Part shown: piece by piece, positions 59,029 to 64,000 of the stretch | Layout of the letters: every line of letters starts with the position of its first letter | How positions within the stretch are numbered: the stretch's first letter is position 1 | Assembly (NCBI RefSeq): GCF_020171465.1 | Contig: NZ_JAIUZR010000004.1 | Coordinates: 124,001-188,000 of the forward strand | DNA length: 64,000 nucleotides | Direction of reading: 5' to 3' | DNA from: Lutimonas saemankumensis | GTDB lineage: Bacteria > Bacteroidota > Bacteroidia > Flavobacteriales > Flavobacteriaceae | Position numbers and translations under genes: made by a program | The notes under the pieces: generated by a model | Seen by the model: the letters and a program-made list of their open reading frames with translations, nothing else | Told to the model about the DNA's origin: nothing | Databases searched by the model: none

Positions 59029-60711
59029 TTACCTCCCGTCTGAGTCTATCATTTCCATCATCTCTGACCGCAGCCTGATTTTCATGTCTGAAAACTTCTC
59101 TTCACCTGCCAGATTCACCCATTCATAAGGATCATCCGGGTGATAATACATCTCCTCCTTTCCATTATGATACAAGATATACCTCCAGTCTTTTGTCCGA
59201 TAGGTATAATTCTGTTTCTTTACATAGGACGTATCCAGATCGTTGATGATCTCAATATGCCACAAGGCCCCTGGGTTCTTGCTCACCCCGATTCCCTCAA
59301 TCGGTTTATTGATCCCAGCCCCTAAAACGGTAAGAGCCCCCCTTGGCCCTTCCCAGTCAGAAGTTTTGGCATCAGCTAAAAAAGGTTTTAAACTGAACCC
59401 GTCCATTTGCAACGGAGACGCTGCACTGTCGTTTGCCTGAAGCTCGCATAGTTCTATGAGGGTTGGGTATAGATCGATCAAGGATACCGCATGATCGATC
59501 TCCTCTACTGGATCTGATAGCCTTGGGTCTCTGATTATAAAAGGAATTCGTGTACTCTCATCCCAGGGAGAGTTTTTGTACAAATATGCTTTCTCACCCA
59601 TTTGCCATCCGTGGTCACTGACAAGAATCACAATCGTGTTATCTCTAAACCGACTATGATTCAGCGCATCCAGTACGATTCCTATCTGATCATCTACAAA
59701 GGCAACACATGCCAGGTAAGCCTGCAAGAATCTTCTCAAGCCTTCATCCCCGTTAGGATAAGATTGTTTTAATTTTCTGTAATATGCGAGTCCCATTTCT
59801 GTCTGCGCGTAAACCGTCTGATAAAAAATATCATCAACATCTCCATCTTGTACAACAGGCATTTGGATCGATTCAAGAGGGAATAAATCAAAGTATTTTT
59901 GAGGTGCATATAAAGGGGTGTGTGGATTCACAAATCCTACCCCCATAAAAAACGGTTCCGATCCACCCTGATCATCAAGTTCTTTTATTTTTCCTGAGAT
60001 CCACTGCGCATGCCGCTCGTCAGGTAACAGATCCCTGTCGTCGTCATTATTGTATCGGTATGGCCGGTTGCCATAGGTCCAGCCTGTTTTCTTAAATCCT
60101 CCCTTTCCATCCGGAATGACAGGAGTATCAGATAAAGGTGCAAATGATCCGTCAACCACATTGATACTTCTAAAAGGTTCCGGTACTGAAGAATGCCCCA
60201 TGATTCGCTTTCCTTTTTCATCAATACCGCTAAAGGCATGCGGTCCGTAATTGATCCCTTCCGGAATTCCCCATTGATCCCAGTACTTCTTCACATTTTT
60301 ATGTAATAATTTTCCAGTTCCCAATGTTTGATAACCGTTTTCCTTAAAGAGCTCAATAAAAGTTTTATTATGCTTTAAAACAGCTTGTCGAAAGTGTGGT
60401 GTCCACCCAAAATCTCTTGAATTATGCGGATAAACACCTGTAAATAAACTATTCCGTGAAGGTTGACACACCGGAGAATTTGTATGGGCATTGGTGAATA
60501 CCGTTGCCGATTTTGCAAAATTATCGATACTTGGAGTTAATGCCTGGGGATGTCCTCCATAAACCCCTTGGTAATCATTCAGGTCATCAACCATGATAAA
60601 CAACACATTGGGATGATCCCTGACAGAATTATCGGACTGTGCCTTGCAATCCCTCAGAAAAAGAAGAAGGATTAGTAGCTTGAATAACTGAAATGTGTTG
60701 ATATATTTCAT
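59029..60711 (-). CDS. Iduronate-2-sulfatase-like sulfatase (S1_7-like)
   Basis: 560 residues from the ATG at 60711; a longer frame reaches TTG at 60810 but would put 33 residues ahead of a good signal (FQLFKLLILLLFLRDCKAQ). VDDLNDYQGVYGGHPQALTPSID at 41-63, CQPSRNSLFTG with Cys82, LGTGKLLHKNVKKY, GFVNPHTPLYAPQKYFDLFP and VSDHGWQMGEKAYL. Same clade as 51877-53448, with the same long insert (PYRYNNDDDRDL). It is the first gene of the catabolic operon, which links a sulfatase directly to sugar-acid degradation, so its sulfated substrate may contain the sugar that the operon then degrades. Confidence 0.91.
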   Translation of the reverse strand: MKYINTFQLFKLLILLLFLRDCKAQSDNSVRDHPNVLFIMVDDLNDYQGVYGGHPQALTPSIDNFAKSATVFTNAHTNSPVCQPSRNSLFTGVYPHNSRDFGWTPHFRQAVLKHNKTFIELFKENGYQTLGTGKLLHKNVKKYWDQWGIPEGINYGPHAFSGIDEKGKRIMGHSSVPEPFRSINVVDGSFAPLSDTPVIPDGKGGFKKTGWTYGNRPYRYNNDDDRDLLPDERHAQWISGKIKELDDQGGSEPFFMGVGFVNPHTPLYAPQKYFDLFPLESIQMPVVQDGDVDDIFYQTVYAQTEMGLAYYRKLKQSYPNGDEGLRRFLQAYLACVAFVDDQIGIVLDALNHSRFRDNTIVILVSDHGWQMGEKAYLYKNSPWDESTRIPFIIRDPRLSDPVEEIDHAVSLIDLYPTLIELCELQANDSAASPLQMDGFSLKPFLADAKTSDWEGPRGALTVLGAGINKPIEGIGVSKNPGALWHIEIINDLDTSYVKKQNYTYRTKDWRYILYHNGKEEMYYHPDDPYEWVNLAGEEKFSDMKIRLRSEMMEMIDSDGR

Positions 60712-60718
60712 TTGAAAC

Positions 60719-60792
60719 TGGATAAAATTTAGTACAGGAACATAAATACCGACAACCATTTTCATGACAAATAAACGTATAAATTCCTGTAC
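60719..60792. promoter_or_regulatory. Divergent regulatory region with GTACAGGAA inverted repeat
   Basis: Between the operon start (60711, minus) and the sulfatase at 60888 (plus), GTACAGGAA (60732-60740) and its perfect complement TTCCTGTAC (60784-60792) form a 9-bp dyad separated by 43 bases. A TGGATAA heptamer at 60719-60725, also found in two other gaps, lies between the dyad and the operon ATG. Inference: an operator controlling the catabolic operon, probably for the AraC-type protein encoded at 53562. Confidence 0.45.
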
Positions 60793-60848
60793 AAAAAAAT
60801 TTTTATTCAAACTGGTACGGACAGGTATGGTTTATATAATTTTTATCC

Positions 60849-60856
60849 TATATTTG
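60849..60856 (+). promoter_or_regulatory. Candidate Bacteroidota -7 promoter element for sulfatase gene
   Basis: TATATTTG at 60849-60856 is an exact match to the TAnnTTTG -7 consensus and would give a 5' leader of about 25 bases before the ATG at 60888. A clear TTTG -33 box is not present; the nearest is TGGTTT around 60828-60833 at roughly the right spacing. Only exact -7 match I noticed in the gaps. Confidence 0.5.
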
Positions 60857-60887
60857 CCGGTAGCCTAACATGCACTAACAAATTAAG

Positions 60888-62435
60888 TTGATGAAAAAAT
60901 ATTCAATGTTATCGTTCCTTTTAATAGGGATTTTTTTTGCGACTTGCTCAACCAAGGGTCAAAAAGGCCAAGACGATCAAAGCGCTAAAATAAAACCCAA
61001 CATTTTGTTCCTTCTCGCTGAAGACATTAGCACGGATCTTGAGTGCTATGGGATGCAGGGAGTCAAAACTCCTGTCCTAAATCAGTTGGCTTCCGATGGT
61101 ATTCAATTTATGAATGCCTATGGCAACAATTCCATTTGCTCACCGAGCCGATCAAACATGATGGTTGGGGTCCATCAAAATATCAGCAATACCCAGCACC
61201 ACAGGTCCAACCGTGATATCCCCTTGATGGAGCCCTATAAACCGATCACTTCTTATCTCAGAGATGCGGGTTATACCTGCATCATCGGAAGTAATTTAGT
61301 AAGGCAAAACGGTCAAAAGATTGATGTCAACTTCAAGCATACGATGATTGGGGAATGGGATGGTAAAAACAACTTTGGACTGTTTGATAAAAAACACGAG
61401 GTCCTTCCGGAAGATCAACCTTTTTTCCAGCAGGTCACCTTGCACGTAACCCATCGCGGGGGCTGGTGGAACGGGGTTAGGGCTCAGTCAAAACACAAAG
61501 TTGACCCGGCTGCTGTTAGCTTACCACCTTATTATGCAGATACCCCTGTAATCAGAGAAGACTGGGCAAAATACCTGGATCAGATGGAGTATATGGACAA
61601 TGAAGTTGGGTTACTGCTCAAAGATCTTGAAGCCAAAGGTATGAGAGACAACACCATCATCATTTTCATAGGTGATAACGGACGATGTAATGTAAGAGGT
61701 AAAGGTTATTTGTATGAGCCCGGGTTACATCTGCCTCTGATCGTGAACTGGCCGGCTGCCCTGACAGGTGGTAAAAAAGAGGAAAGACTTGTCGCTTCAG
61801 TCGATGTGGCAGCAACGATCCTTCATGCTGCAGGAGTGGAAATTCCTGATTATATGACAGCAAGGTCTATTATCAAAGAAGACAACGAACCGAGAGAGTA
61901 TGTTTATTCGGCAAGGGACCTATGGGATGAAATACTGGAACAATCCAGAGCGATTACAACAACCGAATACAGGTATATTAAAAACAACATTACAGATCAG
62001 TCTTATGACGCACATCAGGCCTATCTGGAATTTTACAGGCCCGCCGTTCATGTCATGAGAGGATTAAATGAGAAAAACGAACTGACGGAGTTACAGTCAA
62101 AATTTTTCGAACCAACCAAGCCCAAAGAAGAATTATATGATCGAATCAATGACCCCTATGAAACGGTAAATTTGATAGATCACCCAGAATATCAGGCCGT
62201 TGCCGACAAAATGAGGGGTTATTACGAGGATTGGAACACTGAAAATCACGACTATGGATTGGAAGAGATCATCTGGGAAAATTGCCCGCCTCCTAAATCG
62301 GTTGAGATCATGGAATGGCTCAACAAGGAAAGGCCTGAAGTTATTGCCAAAATGAAGAAGGGAATAGAACCCGGATATGGCAAGTTGAATAAAGAATACC
62401 AGAAAGCACAGAAAAATCAGGAAAAATCAAATTAG
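60888..62435 (+). CDS. Sulfamidase-like sulfatase (S1_8-like)
   Basis: 515 residues, signal sequence with Cys20 (FFATCS), lipoprotein possible but the lipobox is weak. First metal site is LAEDISTDLECYG (Glu-Asp instead of Asp-Asp); CSPSRSNMMVG with Cys84; IGDNGRCNVRGKGYLYEPGLHLPL. The usual GKWH block is absent; NGQKIDVNF takes the place of the (S/N)KTDYNF segment found in heparan N-sulfatase relatives, a clade that in Bacteroidota includes several O-sulfatases. The clade and AED/QKIDVNF variants suggest a different orientation of substrate than in the other twelve sulfatases. Promoter element seen 39 bases upstream; a GH2 follows after 3 bases. Confidence 0.9.
   Translation: MMKKYSMLSFLLIGIFFATCSTKGQKGQDDQSAKIKPNILFLLAEDISTDLECYGMQGVKTPVLNQLASDGIQFMNAYGNNSICSPSRSNMMVGVHQNISNTQHHRSNRDIPLMEPYKPITSYLRDAGYTCIIGSNLVRQNGQKIDVNFKHTMIGEWDGKNNFGLFDKKHEVLPEDQPFFQQVTLHVTHRGGWWNGVRAQSKHKVDPAAVSLPPYYADTPVIREDWAKYLDQMEYMDNEVGLLLKDLEAKGMRDNTIIIFIGDNGRCNVRGKGYLYEPGLHLPLIVNWPAALTGGKKEERLVASVDVAATILHAAGVEIPDYMTARSIIKEDNEPREYVYSARDLWDEILEQSRAITTTEYRYIKNNITDQSYDAHQAYLEFYRPAVHVMRGLNEKNELTELQSKFFEPTKPKEELYDRINDPYETVNLIDHPEYQAVADKMRGYYEDWNTENHDYGLEEIIWENCPPPKSVEIMEWLNKERPEVIAKMKKGIEPGYGKLNKEYQKAQKNQEKSN

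Positions 62436-64000
<1,565 letters not shown>

Noticed and set aside
60712-60810. 33-residue N-terminal extension of the minus-strand sulfatase, starting with TTG
   Set aside because: The ATG at 60711 gives a normal signal sequence, and the extension would overlap the dyad and regulatory gap.

Overview
The window is a very large carbohydrate-utilisation region from a marine-type Bacteroidota, most likely a Flavobacteriia. The evidence is a SusC/SusD pair, a hybrid two-component regulator (HTCS), a type IX secretion sorting domain, A/T-rich leaders without clear Shine-Dalgarno sites and one exact TAnnTTTG promoter element. About 39 genes were found. There are 13 sulfatases with formylglycine-type motifs, four GH2 enzymes, a tandem double GH29 protein, one GH95, one GH116-like and two GH43-like enzymes, three right-handed parallel beta-helix proteins, three esterases, two regulators, two outer-membrane TonB-dependent receptors (one SusC-type) and a four-gene sugar-acid catabolic operon. 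No RNA gene, insertion sequence, phage gene or CRISPR array was seen.

Layout. Positions 1-43611 are all on the plus strand: SusC (cut by the window edge), SusD, a strong hairpin, then a nearly gap-free train of GH2 enzymes, sulfatases, beta-helix proteins, GH116, a sialate O-acetylesterase-like protein, double GH29, LacZ-type GH2, GH43s, GH95 and esterases. From 43650 the layout breaks into short divergent and convergent units: an orphan TonB-dependent barrel (minus), a sulfatase (plus), the HTCS (minus), a sulfatase followed by an AraC-type regulator (plus), then a minus-strand operon (sulfatase, mandelate-racemase-type sugar-acid dehydratase, aldehyde dehydrogenase, HpcH/HpaI aldolase, RhaT-like transporter). 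A plus-strand unit of a sulfatase and a LacZ-type GH2 runs off the right edge.

How it fits together (inference). GH29 and GH95 enzymes point to alpha-L-fucose or alpha-L-galactose side chains or backbone. The GH2 and GH43 enzymes point to beta-galactose, glucuronate, xylose or arabinose decorations, and the sulfatase count to a heavily sulfated glycan. The dehydratase, aldolase and aldehyde dehydrogenase match three steps of the non-phosphorylative route for a 6-deoxyhexose (aldonate to 2-keto-3-deoxy-aldonate, to pyruvate plus lactaldehyde, to lactate). The best single hypothesis is a fucose-containing sulfated polysaccharide (fucoidan-type) locus. No known endo-fucanase family was recognised, so the beta-helix proteins, one of which carries the only T9SS sorting domain seen, are the leading candidates for backbone cleavage. 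No sulfatase-maturing enzyme, sugar dehydrogenase or lactonase is present and these must lie elsewhere.

Limits: assignments come from reading translated sequence and motifs. No database search, alignment or structure prediction was run, so subfamily and substrate statements are tentative.
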